Shown in pieces: positions 1 through 10,974 of a DNA stretch of 64,000 nucleotides. Origin of the DNA: Stramonita haemastoma (taxonomy: Eukaryota > Mollusca > Gastropoda > Neogastropoda > Muricidae); the NCBI GenBank assembly GCA_030674155.1, contig CM060318.1:85856865-85920864 (forward strand), written 5' to 3'. The notes beneath the pieces are model-generated. The model saw nothing but the letters and a program-made list of their open reading frames with translations. It was not told the DNA's origin and ran no database searches. The translations under genes and the position numbers were made by a program. How positions within the stretch are numbered: position 1 is the stretch's first letter; each line of letters starts with the position of its first letter.

Positions 1-622
1 TGAGGTGGGGAGGGGGTGTCAGGATCCTGGAAGTCACACACATCATATGGAGACTTCAATTTCATCTGACTGGACTCACTCACCTGACACCAACTACTCT
101 TAATTAATGAAGACAAGCTTTCTCATGAAAAGTTTCAGTGATAGAACTTTTGAAACAACTCGTAAAGCTCAGCTTCAATGAAAATCTGTGACAGTTGACA
201 AATTTCTCCCTTTTTTGTTGTTGTTGTTGAGATAATGAAGTGTTCGTGTTGGCACTCACAGTGCACAAATAAACATATACTTGATCAGCTTTGCTGCACC
301 ACTGTCTTGAGTTGGCTTTGCACACATTATACAGAATGGTCAAAATTATGTCGATCGTTACTTTTTCTCAGAAGAGTTGAAGGTCTCCATAAACAGGTTG
401 AAGGCTTCCATAAACTCTGCCTGGTAAAAAAAAGAAGCATAAAAAAAAGAAAAAAACAGTGGCCACTAGTCACACCTGTAGCACCAGCAGTGTCAACAAG
501 ATCAGTCAGGCCAACGAAAGCTTCCACACACGCCCATCACTTTCACAGGGAATACTGTGATCGCTTCAACACAACAGTGCTCCCTGTCAATTAACCACCT
601 CACTGCAACATCCATTTTTCCA
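1..622. other. No clear gene
   Basis: Low-complexity AT-rich DNA. A good minus-strand donor (GTCAG followed by GTGAGT) occurs at about 89-95, so another gene A exon could end there, but I cannot find a matching reading frame with an acceptor. Short minus-strand ORFs (104-343, 327-527, 502-708) have no recognisable content. Confidence 0.4.
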
Positions 623-737
623 TCACTGACAGCTATTTGCCACACGTACTTTAACCACGGGTGGAAGTTTGGGTAACACAACAGTCGACAACAATGTAAC
701 ACAGACATTCTGATTGTGATTCAATCTTCTGACATGA
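623..737 (-). CDS. Gene A possible terminal exon
   Basis: A candidate last exon: acceptor GTCCTCCACAG before 737, then 38 codons in the phase set by exon 4, ending at TGA (625-623). It reads SHVRRLNHNQ and onward to VRVANSCQ. No minus-strand AATAAA follows in the window, and an alternative minus-strand frame here is also open (502-708). Treat it as tentative; the true end may lie to the left of this window. Confidence 0.25.
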
Positions 738-1242
738 CTGTGGAGGACACTTTAGGCAGATATATAACTAGGTGAACTGGAAATATACACTACAGACAGA
801 GGAAGGAAAAGTCATGCCATGATGATGATGATGAAGGTTTTTATCAAATTATTTTATGGGGCACTTTTCATCACTTAAAGGGGCAACAGGGCATATATAA
901 ATAAAGACAGAAGAACGGTCTGCTGCATATGCACACATCTCCATTTGAAACCATCGGTGACCATCAGCTATAAAATAACTGCAGACATCTCAGACTGAGT
1001 GATGGGAAAGCACTATGCTCTTATTTGACACAGAGCAAAATCACAATACAGCTTTCACTCTACCATCATCTTGTACATTAAAAAAAAATGAAGCTGTCAG
1101 CATTTATCAAGAAAATGAAATTCAAACACAATGAGCAGTGGCAAAGCTGACGTCCCATAACTGGGCAGCAGAAAGCAGGTGTGGCTTCTCTTTACTCTAC
1201 TTAGATAAGCCACCCCCACGTCTGCTGCATGGACAGACCTAC

Positions 1243-1312
1243 CTGATCCCTGACCAGATCACAGGCTGTAGAGCTCTAGGTTTAACAACATGACAGCAAA
1301 AGCCATGACACA
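1243..1312 (-). CDS. Gene A coding exon 4
   Basis: A 70-base exon between acceptor TTTTACCTCTTCAG and donor GTAGGT (1242-1237, minus strand). It takes one base from exon 3 and leaves two. It reads VCHGFCCHVVKPRALQPVIW and then SGI. Cys and His residues are dense at its start. It is short, so chance cannot be excluded, but both splice signals are good and the phase fits. Confidence 0.55.
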
Positions 1313-3153
1313 CTGAAGAGGTAAAAGCTGAAATTCTGCTGCCCCTTGTAAACTCATTCATATTGTGCTTTTCTCTACAGCTTGTTTTTATCATCACCAT
1401 TGTTGGTGAAGTTTGGGATGAACTATTTAAAAACAGATTCTCTTTTTTTTTTTTTTTTTTAAACAAATCAGAAACAAAGAAAAAGTTAAAAACCAAAGAC
1501 AGAAAGAAACTGCAGCCATGAAAACGTAAGAAGGGCAGAGCAATAAAATGACGGATGAAGCCTCGACACTAAGATGGAAATCTCTTACCTGTGCGCTGTT
1601 TCTTGCTGAAACTGACCGGTGCTGAGATCATTTTCCCACGGTAGGGAAGTTTTGTCCAGGCAGTAGTTGTTCTTTTCTCCAGCCGAAAGTGGATAACATT
1701 GGCACCCAGGGGAGTGACCATCAACTGCTTTAGCAAGAAAGGGGCTTTCTGGCAATAAATGTCTAATCCGCTGCAACACAGGCAGACCACGAATCCTTTC
1801 AAAAAAATATCCTTGCATATATAAGCTACAAATACAAATAAAGATGTGCTTGACATATATCCAAATTTTCTTCAATTCAGTTCAGTGACAGCAACCATCT
1901 TGGTATTCTGATAATCACCCCAAATCTTTAAAGATTACACACCAGTAGCTCTCACACCAATAGTAATGAAATGCTTTGAAAGAATCATTCTGAAAAAGCT
2001 TCTTCTCTCCACTTCCCCATATCTGGATCCTCTACAATTTGCTCACAAAGCCAATAGAAGTACAAATGATGCTACCATTACCTTGTTTCACAATGCCTAC
2101 TCTCACCTAGAAAAACCTGACTCTTTTGTTCGTATACTTTTTGTCGACTTTTCCTCTGCCTTTTATACCATTCAGCGCCATCTCCTAGCAATTAAACTAC
2201 TCTCTATAACCGTCTGTCCTTGGCCTATTCTCTGGATAATGAGTTTTTTGACGGAACCAACACAGTTTGTCTGTTTTCAGAAAGCAATACTGACTGAAAG
2301 ATCAACTTCTACAGGTTCTCCCCAAGGCACTGTTCTGTCTCCCATTCTTTCCACCCTTTACACTAATGATTGCACTGGCTCTGATCTAATACCTTTAATC
2401 AAATATTTGATGACCCTGCTCTGGAGAACTTGTCTAACTCCCACATCATGTATTCTCAACAAGTTGAAGAGTTTGCCTCCTGGTGCAAACAAAATTGTCT
2501 AGATTTGACGTTAAAAAAGACAAAAGAAATGTTCACTGATTTTCATAAAAACCCTGAGCCTATACCAAATCTTTTCATTGATGGTGTAATGGTTGAACAT
2601 GTGCATGAGTATAAATATCTAGGTACCGTTATTGACATTCAACTGAATTTTAATGCTAATACAGATCTTTTGAATAGAAAATGCCATTCTCTCATCTTTT
2701 AACTTCAAAAGCTCTGTAGTCTTCAGGTAAACGTGAAAGTTTTACAGAATTTTTATCCATGTTTTATTGAGTCTCTTCTTTCCTTCTCCTTGATGTGTTG
2801 GTACAGAAGCCTTACTTTCAAAAACAGAAATGTACTGAACAGGATTGTAACCAGATGTGGCAAAATTGTGGGCTGTGAGCAAATGAAACTGAATGATTTA
2901 TATGAATGCCATGTGAGAAACAGAGCCAGACAGATTGTAACTGACGGTACCCATGTGCTAGCCAAAAACTTTGAACTTCTCCCATCTCAAAAGTGCTACA
3001 GAGTGCCGAAGTCTAAAACGCTGGCTTTAAAAATAGTTTTATTCCTACCTCAATTATGCTGCTTAATAAGTGAATGACAATAAGTTTGAACTGACCCGTA
3101 GAAAGACAGTGAGCCAGAGAGAGAGAGACAGAGACAGAGAGAGAGAGAGAGAT

Positions 3154-3203
<50 letters not shown>

Positions 3204-5764
3204 GAAGGGGGATATATATATATATAATATATATATATATATATAATATACACACACACACACAGTATAATTATGTTAAAGATTCTCGGCATGTTTTTGT
3301 TTTAGCTATAATGTGACAATAGCAAAGAACTGTTTTCTCCCATGGTCCAGGGATGCTGGGACCCCGTCAGTATAAATAGCATCCCTAACTACTGGACATT
3401 CTGTACAAGGAAATCCCCCCCCCCCCCCCTTTCTTTTTAACACTCTTGGCTCTACTTGTTTCTGCCCTGTTCCTTTTCTTCCTGCTACCTCCTTCTTGTC
3501 TACTGTCTGCCTTCTTGGTCCATTCTCCAGCCTTTTTTTCCCAGAATTTAAAAGATAACAATTCTCTCCCATGCCAAAGCGAAATGCACTAGGCCCGACT
3601 TGTCAAGCACTTAAAGGCAATGCAACACTTTTTTGCTCATGTGACAGATAACATTAACTGCTGTCTGAGTGTTGGATGAAGAACTGCTTTATTTTGTTTG
3701 GGATTACTTTGGGAAAGAAAACGGAATAGAATGCATGGTGCCTGGTCTTCTCCTGCGCTTACTCTGACGGTCTGACCACTAGCATCAGCTGACACATTCA
3801 AACTTCAGGCAGCTCACTAAGAAGTTCATTAAAAAAATTTTTTTTTTTTTTAAAGTTGCATAAATTTTGAAAACAGGCAGAAGAATGGGCTGGGTAGGCT
3901 GAACATAGCAAAGGAAAGAGAAGGGGTTATAGGCAAGGGAAAAGGCAGAAACAAAAGGAGTGATAAGACAAGGGAAAATTTCTAGCACAGAATTTCCAGA
4001 AAGTGGGGATGCTGTTTATACTAAAAGAGGACCCAGCATCCCCTTGGGGGACCACAAGATGTATAATTTTATCAAATTATTTGAGGCAATTTCAAGAAAC
4101 TGTTCCTTCACAATGATTTTTTTCCCTCACAGGAAATTCCATAATTTATTCCACAAATCTAATGAGAATTGACATAATTCATTAATAGTAAACTGTGCTT
4201 GATAAAGAATCAACTCTACATGTAAACAGACTTTACCTTGAACTCTCTTTGGGGCCACATTTGGCAAACACAGTATCAGCACCCTTGAGCACACCCTGAA
4301 GCCGACTAACAATGGAAGAGCTGTACACTACTGGAGAAGCTCCTATGCAGTACTGGAAGCAGCCTGTACACAAAATATAAATTTATATTTATAATATATA
4401 TTTTTAATAAGTTATAAATATATATTTTTTAAATCCCTCATTTTTGTTGTTGCTTATTGGCTTGAGCTTCCGGGTTTACCAATGGTGAGATTTTGCAACT
4501 GTAACTGTTTTTGCCCACCAGGAATTTCATGAAGGTTAGACCACATTCCAACTTTGGGGGTATTATATATGCTGGATATAGGCCTATGTTTGTGTTTCCA
4601 TGACCCACTGTATCAAGCTGACATGAATTATGAGATCTTTAAAAATGCATATTTGCACTTCTGCATGCATTGATACTAAAAATACACAAAGAGGAAAAAA
4701 AGGCATTGGCAAGTCTGCACTTGAAGTTGACCTGGGAGATAGTAAAAATTCTCATCCTTATTTCGCCTGACACCACTAAGATTCGAACCCACAACTTCAT
4801 GGACCCATGGGATTGAAAGTGAACGGTGTTAACCACTGGGCTATTGCATCCATCAGTTTGTTGATAAAAGGACAATTACAAACAGAAACTTGAGCATCAT
4901 CTCTTCTTGTGTGCATGCATCTGACAAATCAACCTCTGTCACTTATCTTCACAAAATTAATCACTCAAACTCACGCTTCCCCAAAGGAATGTTCATTAAA
5001 CTTTAAAGTTTGTGATTTCATTCAAATTTCAAGGAGATGAACTTTGTAAAATCCAATGTTCTTAAGTAATCTAAAAATACTAGTTAACCCTAAAATGGAT
5101 ACGTGCAAATTTTTCACTCCCCTCCCTAATTCTGAAAATAAATTCCCTAAAATAACTTACATACATGTATAATTTGCCCAGGTAAGAACATATTCTTCAA
5201 CACAATGCACTTACATTTATCAAAAGCTGGTCCAAAGTAAGCTCTAGGAATGCATAAGCTGCTTTTCGCCAGGGCTTGGGGGGTTCCACTTTCAGGATCC
5301 TCCTTCCGGTTTTTGTCAAAACCAGGCAAGGCCTTCTTTTCCTCTGCTCCTGTTGTAGTTTCACTCTCACTGTTCGATTTTAGATCCCCTGATGGTTTTT
5401 CCTCTTCTGACAAAGTCTGTTCCTTCAAAGAAGAATCCATCATCTCTTCGGATTGATCCTTCATTTCACAGTCATCGTCAGCTGCTGCTTCCTCCCCTTC
5501 TTTACTGGCAGCTGCCTCCTCTGCCTTTTTCTTGTTCCACAGGTCTTCAACCCACCCTATGTAATTGATTTCATCACCATCTTGGTCATCATCATCATCA
5601 GCACCATCACCTACCAGTTCCTCATTATCAGCATTGTCCTCGTTACTGAGGATGCCTTCTCCTCCTTCCACACAAACATTCTCATCAGCTTCTCCTTCAA
5701 AGATCTCTCCCATTTCAACCCCTACACATTCTGGACTTTCTGACGGTTCTTCATTATCTGCCAT
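1243..5764 (-). CDS. Gene A: acidic N-terminus plus Cys-containing exons, family not recognised
   Basis: Four coding exons on the minus strand join in phase: 5764-5215, 4363-4237, 1770-1589 and 1312-1243, giving 309 codons plus two bases. A possible final exon at 737-623 would close the protein at 347 residues. The first 175 residues are dominated by Glu and Asp, with a DDDDDQDGDE run near residue 58 and many Glu/Ser/Lys. The later exons are not acidic and hold Cys clusters: a CCFQYC motif at the exon 1-2 junction, FAKCG at the end of exon 2, IYCQK in exon 3, and CHGFCCH in exon 4. That spacing could bind zinc but matches no finger I know. No signal peptide or membrane segment is visible, so a nuclear or cytosolic protein is inferred. 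A 5' UTR acceptor at 5793-5794 implies a non-coding first exon further right. Function is unknown. Confidence 0.72.
1589..1770 (-). CDS. Gene A coding exon 3
   Basis: The acceptor is TGTGTTGCAG (minus strand), just before 1770. The donor is GTAAGA at 1588-1583. The 182 bases take two bases from exon 2 and leave one. The translation includes GLDIYCQKAPFLLKQLMVTP, then LGANVIHFRLEKRTTTAWTK and LPYRGKMISAPVSFSKKQRT, a mixed hydrophobic and basic segment typical of a globular domain. Another acceptor 27 bases upstream would introduce a stop, which decides the choice. Confidence 0.76.
1916..3077 (+). pseudogene. CR1/Jockey-like LINE reverse transcriptase remnant
   Basis: Reverse-transcriptase sequence of a non-LTR retrotransposon, inserted antisense in intron 3 of gene A. 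Seen in order: a YTPVALTPIVMKCFERII block (1932 onward), the palm motif FVDFSSAFYTI, the GSPQGTVLSP block, then a frameshift at about 2405 right at the catalytic F/Y-x-D-D site. The DD reappears in the next frame as FDDPALENL. It continues with EYKYLGTVID (2610) and a C-terminal segment ending near 3060. The 5' half, including the endonuclease, is missing and there are at least two frame changes, so the copy is dead. Confidence 0.85.
3111..3266. repeat. (GA)n, poly-G and (TA)n compound microsatellite
   Basis: Successive GA repeats to 3194, an 11-base G run, then AT repeats and a short CA run, placed just downstream of the LINE remnant at 1916-3077. Confidence 0.95.
3350..3665 (+). repeat. Interspersed repeat family E copy
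   Basis: The block starting AGTATAAATAGCATCC, followed by TTCTGCCTTCTTGGTCCATTC-like and CTCTCCCATGC-like segments and GCCCGACTTGTCAAGC, recurs at 23925-24010, 46750-46850, 49195-49400 and 57665-57870, and inverted at 3860-4060. No coding potential is visible. It is probably a non-autonomous element; the class is unknown. Confidence 0.65.
3860..4060 (-). repeat. Interspersed repeat family E, inverted copy
   Basis: A reverse-oriented copy of the repeat seen at 3350-3665 and 57665-57870, including GGGGATGCTGTTTATACT and GGACCCAGCATCC. The two opposite copies at 3350 and 3860 could pair in a transcript of intron 2. Confidence 0.55.
4237..4363 (-). CDS. Gene A coding exon 2
   Basis: On the minus strand the acceptor TTTTGTGTACAG precedes GCTGCTTCC and the donor GTAAAG follows TTCAAG. 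The 127 bases accept one base from exon 1 and leave two. The translation is CCFQYCIGASPVVYSS, then SIVSRLQGVLKGADTVFAKC, then GPKESS, with no stop. In the wrong frames this stretch gives low-quality protein. The phase match on both sides is the main support. Confidence 0.78.
4680..4853 (-). repeat. tRNA-derived SINE, family C
   Basis: On the minus strand the head reads ATAGCCCAGTGGTTAACACC (A-box region), then GGTTCGAATCT (B box), followed by a body ending AACTTCAAGTGCAGACTT. Related copies are at 23478, 25296 and 51840. It lies in intron 1 of gene A. Confidence 0.7.
5215..5764 (-). CDS. Gene A coding exon 1 (acidic)
   Basis: The start is the ATG at 5764, reading MADNEEPSESPEC. An upstream GTG in the same frame is not a plausible eukaryotic start. 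A pyrimidine-rich acceptor (TCTGTTTCAG, minus strand) ends just before 5792, so about 28 bases of 5' UTR lie on this exon. The exon ends AAA T before the donor GTAAGT (5214-5209), leaving one base. It encodes about 183 residues, rich in Glu/Asp in the first two thirds. A less acidic end (PRAYFGPAFDK) reads as the beginning of a folded domain continued in exon 2. Confidence 0.8.
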
Positions 5765-5792
5765 GCTCACAGCTCTTCAAGAGGCTGGGTTT

Positions 5793-6860
5793 CTGAAACA
5801 GACATAAAATACAGATTAGTTTATAAATTTATATATATTAAATGAATTTAAATAAACTATTTTATCTCACTGATTCATTCCCCCCCAAAATCAAATGATA
5901 TTATAAATAATCAAGACAGAATGGATGGGTTTTGATATTATACATAATTTAGGTTGAAGAAAATGTCAATTTTGCTTTTTTGTTAATTAAACATCAAGTA
6001 AAACAAGCTCTGGTAACTTCAGATTGCATCCATGCATGTATAATATTAATTAATGTGTGTTGTGATACTGATAATGTGTCCCTGTGACTAAGTCAGAGTG
6101 TGTATACTGTATGAGTATGTGATTCATATAAATTATAATTATTGTCAATACATCATTACATTGAGTGACTGAGTCAGTGAGTGTCTGTGTGTTTTACAAA
6201 CATAATATGGTGGGCATGTTTATAATTATGTCAATATCAGAATATGTGTGAAATTGAAAAGCACTTTCAATATCAACAGTTTTTATTCAGTCTATCATGT
6301 CTTCATTGACATCAATTCAAATTATTAATCAAGAAATTCAGAGTAAGAAAGCTGCTGATAGAGTGTGGCAACATTGCTATGGGCAAAGTTCTGAGCCAGA
6401 AAGTGAGAAACTGATTCACAGAACCATCAACAGCTTTATACCACATTAGTTTTAATTCCATGGCAAAGCTGCAATTATGAGATTTTAGTGTATGCAACCT
6501 CTTTTCCCCACCAAACCTATTTTCCATAACATAGAACACACTTCAATTCTCCCCTTCTTTTCATTCAACTAAAAAACAACAACTTGAAAATGAACCCCCG
6601 CCCTCCCCCCCCCCCCCCCCCCCCCCCCCCCCCACTTACTGACTTCACCCCAGAACATTTGACTGACATTTTCAACATGTCTAGAATGACTTTCATGATA
6701 ATTATTTCATGAAAAATCTAGCAAAATTGCATCAAGAGAACTGTGTAAAATTTTACAAGTAGTGTAATGCAGTATGTGTATGCATGCACACTTGTTTAAA
6801 ATCATAATGATGTGTGAGTGTGAGTGTTTGTGTGACTATCAATACAAAAAAAAAGTATCA
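5793..6860. other. Upstream of gene A exon 1, no gene seen
   Basis: AT-rich DNA with a poly-C run at about 6605-6633. The non-coding first exon and promoter of gene A should lie here or further right, but nothing marks them clearly. Confidence 0.4.
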
Positions 6861-6864
6861 TTTG

Positions 6865-6865
<1 letters not shown>

Positions 6866-6938
<73 letters not shown>

Positions 6939-6999
6939 TCAAGTCAAAAACACTGTAATCATCCCCTGAAAGGGTATACAAATTACGAGAGAGAGAGAG

Positions 7000-7031
<32 letters not shown>

Positions 7032-7352
7032 AAGAGAGAAAAAGAGAGAGAGAGAGAGAGAATGAATGAATGAATGAATAATCTTATTTTTCAAGGGTTA
7101 CAGAGTAAGCATTACATACTTTTTTTCATCCGGCCCTTGCCCTGATCAGGGAATAAAGCTAAGAACCCCCCTCCCTACCCCTACATACCAGCATCACCAC
7201 CAACAGCAGTTCAACCAATATTTTAAAATAAAAAAAATAAAAAAGGGATACATTCAACAAAACGCGTCATTCTAACTGGATACACTAATAGCTATTTAAA
7301 CAAACGTGTGTGTGTGTTTGTGTGAGTGTGTGTGTGTGTGTGTGGTGTGTGT

Positions 7353-7393
<41 letters not shown>

Positions 7394-7627
7394 GCGGGAA
7401 AACAAGCAAAGTAGGCATAAAAGGGAAAAAAACAGATTAAAAAAAAACCCAAAACATAAAAAAACCTTTAAATACAAAAAGCTACGTGAAAACACATCTC
7501 TATATTCCAATGGTAACATAATTTGAATCCAACATAAAAACCAAAAAAACTCCTCTCCATAACAAGTCTAGGATAGAATATGTGAAGGTGGAAGTTGGAA
7601 GGGAAAGGAAAGGGAAAGGAAATGAAA

Positions 7628-7721
<94 letters not shown>

Positions 7722-7770
7722 TAGAGAGAGAGAGACACAGACAGAGACAGACAGACAGACAGACAGACAG
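6866..7770. repeat. Microsatellite cluster (GT, GA, CAGA)
   Basis: GT repeats at 6866-6933 and about 7308-7390, imperfect GA repeats at 6988-7060, a long GA tract at 7630-7720 and an (ACAG)n tail to 7770. Between them, 7072-7160 holds a degraded copy of the AATCTTATTTTTCAAGG type repeat tail. Confidence 0.9.
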
Positions 7771-7998
7771 ACGATTTATTTTATTCTTTTATATCAAGGA
7801 TAACAGAATAAGCAATCATGTGCTTTTTTTCATCCGGTCCCCGTGTGTATGCAGTTTTGTAAATATTGTCACTGTTCCCACCGGCAACAATGGCCTACTC
7901 TTACGAAAAGTGGAACAGGATTTAATGTGTGCACAAGATGTTCTGCATGCGTTCGCACACGGGGCCTCGTTTTAAAGTCTCATCCGAAGGGCTTGAGA
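7771..7998 (-). repeat. tRNA-type SINE, family A
   Basis: The tail TTTATTCTTTTATATC is followed by the family A body (GGCCTACTCTTACGAAAAG, AACAGGATTTAA, CGCACACGGGGCCTCG, AGTCTCATCCGAAGG). The tRNA-like head is missing, replaced by a GA tract. Other family A copies are at 9026, 14519, 20150, 20527, 21207, 40007, 53218, 53755 and 56797. Confidence 0.8.
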
Positions 7999-7999
7999 G

Positions 8000-8177
8000 A
8001 GAGAGAGTATACATGTGTGTGGTGTGTTGTGCTCTGTGTTTGTGTTGTGTGCGTGATGTGTGTGTGTGTGTTGTGTGTGTTGTGTGCGTAGTGTGTGTGT
8101 GTCTGTGTGTGTGTGTGTGTGCGCGCGTGCACATGTACAACTGTGTCACTGTATTTGTACGCTGCTGCTGATCTCTG

Positions 8178-8237
<60 letters not shown>

Positions 8238-8300
8238 CGGTGTATGTGTGTGTGTGTGGTGCGCGCGCGCGCGCATATGTGTGTGTGTGAGTGTATGCAT
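8000..8300. repeat. GT-rich microsatellite
   Basis: Long GT and GC-GT repeats interrupted by a short unique segment near 8130-8178. The ORFs here are repeat artefacts. Confidence 0.9.
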
Positions 8301-8914
8301 TTGGGTTTGGGTTTTAGTTTGGGGTTTATTAGGCAACCACAATGTTGAAGATTCCTGGTAACCTTTCTTGTGCACTGTCCAAAAAAAAAATTATACTTCA
8401 TGTTTGCATGCAAATTAAATCATTACAAGTGATTTCTGTTTGATTGAGGGTGGGTTTTGTTGGGGGTTTCGACCCTGTGATATCCTTCAGGTCTACAGCA
8501 GTACAATCAGACACAGACCTGTTCAAGCTGTTCCACTATCTAGTGCCTAGTGGCAGTGCAGAGAGGCAAAGCACATGGGCATCACAGGCGGCCTTAGCCT
8601 GACGACTGAAATCTACGTTCCCCTTCAAGTCTCCACAGACTATATTACAATTGATAATGCACTTACCCTATAAATGCAAACAACTTATGATGAATTTCTC
8701 CCTCTGGAGTTCAGATTCCACACCACTAGATACTACTAGACTAGGCTAGAACTAGTTCCAGAATCTGCATTCGTTGAACGCCTAACGGAAGTGTTGTAGC
8801 CTAAAGAACTCTTTACCGAAATCGTAAACATTCTGTCATATTTAGCCTATGATCTAGCCCATGACAGATGTATTTAGGTCTAGCCTATCTGGTCTAGGCC
8901 TGTAGGTCTGTCCT
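8300..8914. other. Unique-looking DNA without a supported gene
   Basis: Between 8480 and 8640 the minus strand has a 34-codon open stretch (CGDLKGNVDFSRQAKAACDA and on) that ends in a stop. I find no splice context that supports it. From 8700 to 8910 the sequence has many TAGGCCTA and TCTAG-like words but no recognised feature. Confidence 0.3.
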
Positions 8915-9015
8915 GTTGTCTGGCGACCGTGGGGGCACCACTGAACACTTGACAGCCAGTTCGCTCCATTCCTCTGTCACTCTCTGTTCTGCCTTTCTCA
9001 CGGTTGTTCTAGACC
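8915..9015 (-). pseudogene. LINE 3' end fragment
   Basis: The minus strand reads NRSRTTVRKAEQRVTEEWSE then LAVKCSVVPPRSPD, the C-terminal tail of RTE-like LINE proteins. The plus-strand copy at 10493-10655 has the same tail. It directly abuts the SINE at 9026. Confidence 0.6.
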
Positions 9016-9025
9016 TGTTCATTCG

Positions 9026-9365
9026 TGATGACGGGATAGCTTTGTGGCCAGAACATTGTACTCGCAATTTGACCACCCGGGTTTGATTCCCGTTCGAGGG
9101 GATTTTTCCCTTGGAGTTAAAATCAGTGCTAACTCTACTCTTGCCGCAAGTTCTTCGGATGAGACTATAATCCAAGGCCCCGTGTGCAAACGCACGCAGA
9201 ACATCTTGCGCACACGTTAAATCCTGTTCCACTTTTCGTAAGAGTAGGCCATTGTGTAGTGGTGGGAACAGATAAGATTTACAAAACTGCATACACACAG
9301 GGGACTGAACGTGAAAAAGCACATGAATGGTTATCCATTATCATCGATATAAAAGAATAGATAAA
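9026..9365 (+). repeat. tRNA-derived SINE, family A, with head
   Basis: A near full-length copy. The head has an A-box-like GATAGCTTTGTGG and a B box GGTTTGATTCC. The conserved body follows, including AACATCTTGCGCACACG and AGAGTAGGCCATTGTG, then the AGAATAGATAAATAAA tail. The RNA polymerase III boxes are visible but this is not a functional tRNA gene. Confidence 0.85.
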
Positions 9366-9775
9366 TAAAATGACCTCCCTATCTCTTCCTTGGTCTGCCT
9401 CTTTTTCTTCCTCCTTGGATGGTGCCTTGCAAGTCCTTTCGATCTTGTGACATGCCCCTACTAAAATTTTAGGCTTCTTTACAATTGTTTAATGGTTTTG
9501 GTAGGGTCCAATAGTTTGCTGGATTCTGATATAAATGCACATCTTCGTTGCTTATTATATGGTCTTTGTGGTCGATGTTTGTTTGTTTTTAATTGCTTAA
9601 CTCTTTATCTGTAAAGATAGAAATGCCTCACTCACCTACAAGATCAGACTAATGGGCTCCTTGTCATATCCATATTCCTGTATGCCTGTGAATTGTGGAC
9701 CCTGACTGCAGATTCGGAGAGAAGAGTATAAGTTGAGATGAGATGCTTCCGGAGACTCCTTGGCATCTCTTACAG

Positions 9776-9990
9776 AGTCAAGTCAAGTCAAGTCAAAATG
9801 ATCTTTATTGAAGGTAAAAGATTAAGTTTACACAATTTGTTTTCATCCTGCCCTCACAAAAAAAATCATGAAAATTGACTTCTAAAACATTCAAAGATAA
9901 ATATCAACTTTTGTTGAAAAAAAAACTAAAATAAAGAGGACCACATAAGCAACAAAGACAAGCATAACGGAATCCAGCATACCATTGGTC
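9776..9990. repeat. Insertion 1 in the LINE (AAGTC-repeat element)
   Basis: Begins with AGTCAAGTCAAGTCAAG and ATGATCTTTATTGAAGG, resembling an element tail in reverse. The CTTGACTTGACTT tail on the plus strand at 22490-22520 is its complement. No coding content. Confidence 0.5.
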
Positions 9991-10075
9991 CCTACGAAAA
10001 CATATGTCACAAGATCAAAGGGACTTGCCAAAACAATACTGCAAGGCACTGTCCAAGGAGGAAGAAAAAGAGACA

Positions 10076-10490
10076 AGGCAAGGCAAGGCAAGGCAAGGCA
10101 AGGCAAAGGCAAGGCAAAATTCTTTTATTCGAGGATAATAGATAAGCACTCGTGTGCTTTTTTACATCCAGTCCCCGCCCTTTTCAGGGATAACAGAAAA
10201 AACAAAAATAATAGCCACAACTACACAACAACAATTATAATGATCCAAATACCAAAAGTAAGGAACCATACCAAGTATCAAACAGGCAAGAAATAACACA
10301 GAGATACAATATTAAGGTAATGTTATAAAAGGTCACTCATTCAGAAACGAAAAAGAAGTAAGAATCAATGATAATTTTGATTTGAATAAAGGAAAACAAA
10401 CAAAAACAAAACAAACAAAAACAAAACAAAACAAAACAACAACAAAAAAGCGCAATAATTAAAGAGCAAACATAAGAATATGATGAGGTT
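10076..10490. repeat. Insertion 2 in the LINE (AGGCA-repeat element)
   Basis: Starts with (AGGCA)n, then AAATTCTTTTATTCGAGG, GATAATAGATAAGCACTC and TCCAGTCCCCGCCC. The same block occurs at 58594-58690. AT- and A-rich sequence follows to 10490. It appears to be a second short interspersed family. Confidence 0.6.
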
Positions 10491-10648
10491 AAATGACTGA
10501 AGGCAGACAAAGGAAGAGATGGGAGGACAGAATCAGGGAATGGACAGGCCTAGAACTCAACAAAATTTTGAGAAAGGCAGAACAGAGAGAGGAATGGAGA
10601 AAACTGGTTGGCAAGTCTTCAGGGGTGCCCCCTCAGTCGTCAAACAAA

Positions 10649-10650
<2 letters not shown>

Positions 10651-10734
<84 letters not shown>
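10651..10734. repeat. (GA)n microsatellite
   Basis: About 40 GA units directly after the LINE C-terminus, possibly grown from its simple-repeat tail. Confidence 0.95.
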
Positions 10735-10736
<2 letters not shown>

Positions 10737-10974
10737 TCGTTGTTTTCTTGTTTGCTACTTACTTATTGGCGTCTTTTTATCATAATCATCATTTGATTGT
10801 TTATTTCTATTTCAGTTGTCTGTGCAGGTGCTTTTTGATATTTTGTCATTGTCTTTTTGCCCTTATTTCTTGTCTTTTGTTTGTTGCTGTAGACGTCGTC
10901 TCTTGTTTTTGTTATTTTGTTTATTATTCTTGTTTTTGTTTAGTTAGAGGTTGTTGTTTTTTTTATCTCGATGT

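Larger units (their letters stand above)
9612..10655 (+). pseudogene. RTE-like LINE 3' part broken by two insertions
   Basis: Three plus-strand pieces read in order as one LINE C-terminus. At 9612-9775: IRLMGSL, YACELWTLTADSERRVQVEM and RCFRRLLGISYR. At about 10000-10075: TRSKGLAKTILQGTVQGGRK. At 10493-10655: GRQRKRWEDRIREWTGLELN through GKSSGVPPQSSNK. Each gap holds foreign repeat sequence (9776-9990 and 10076-10490). The protein order and spacing fit one ancestral element. Confidence 0.7.

Noticed and set aside
9026..9110. tRNA gene
   Set aside because: Box A and B words are present but the fold is poor and continues into a SINE body; same for 14040, 23478 and 53755.
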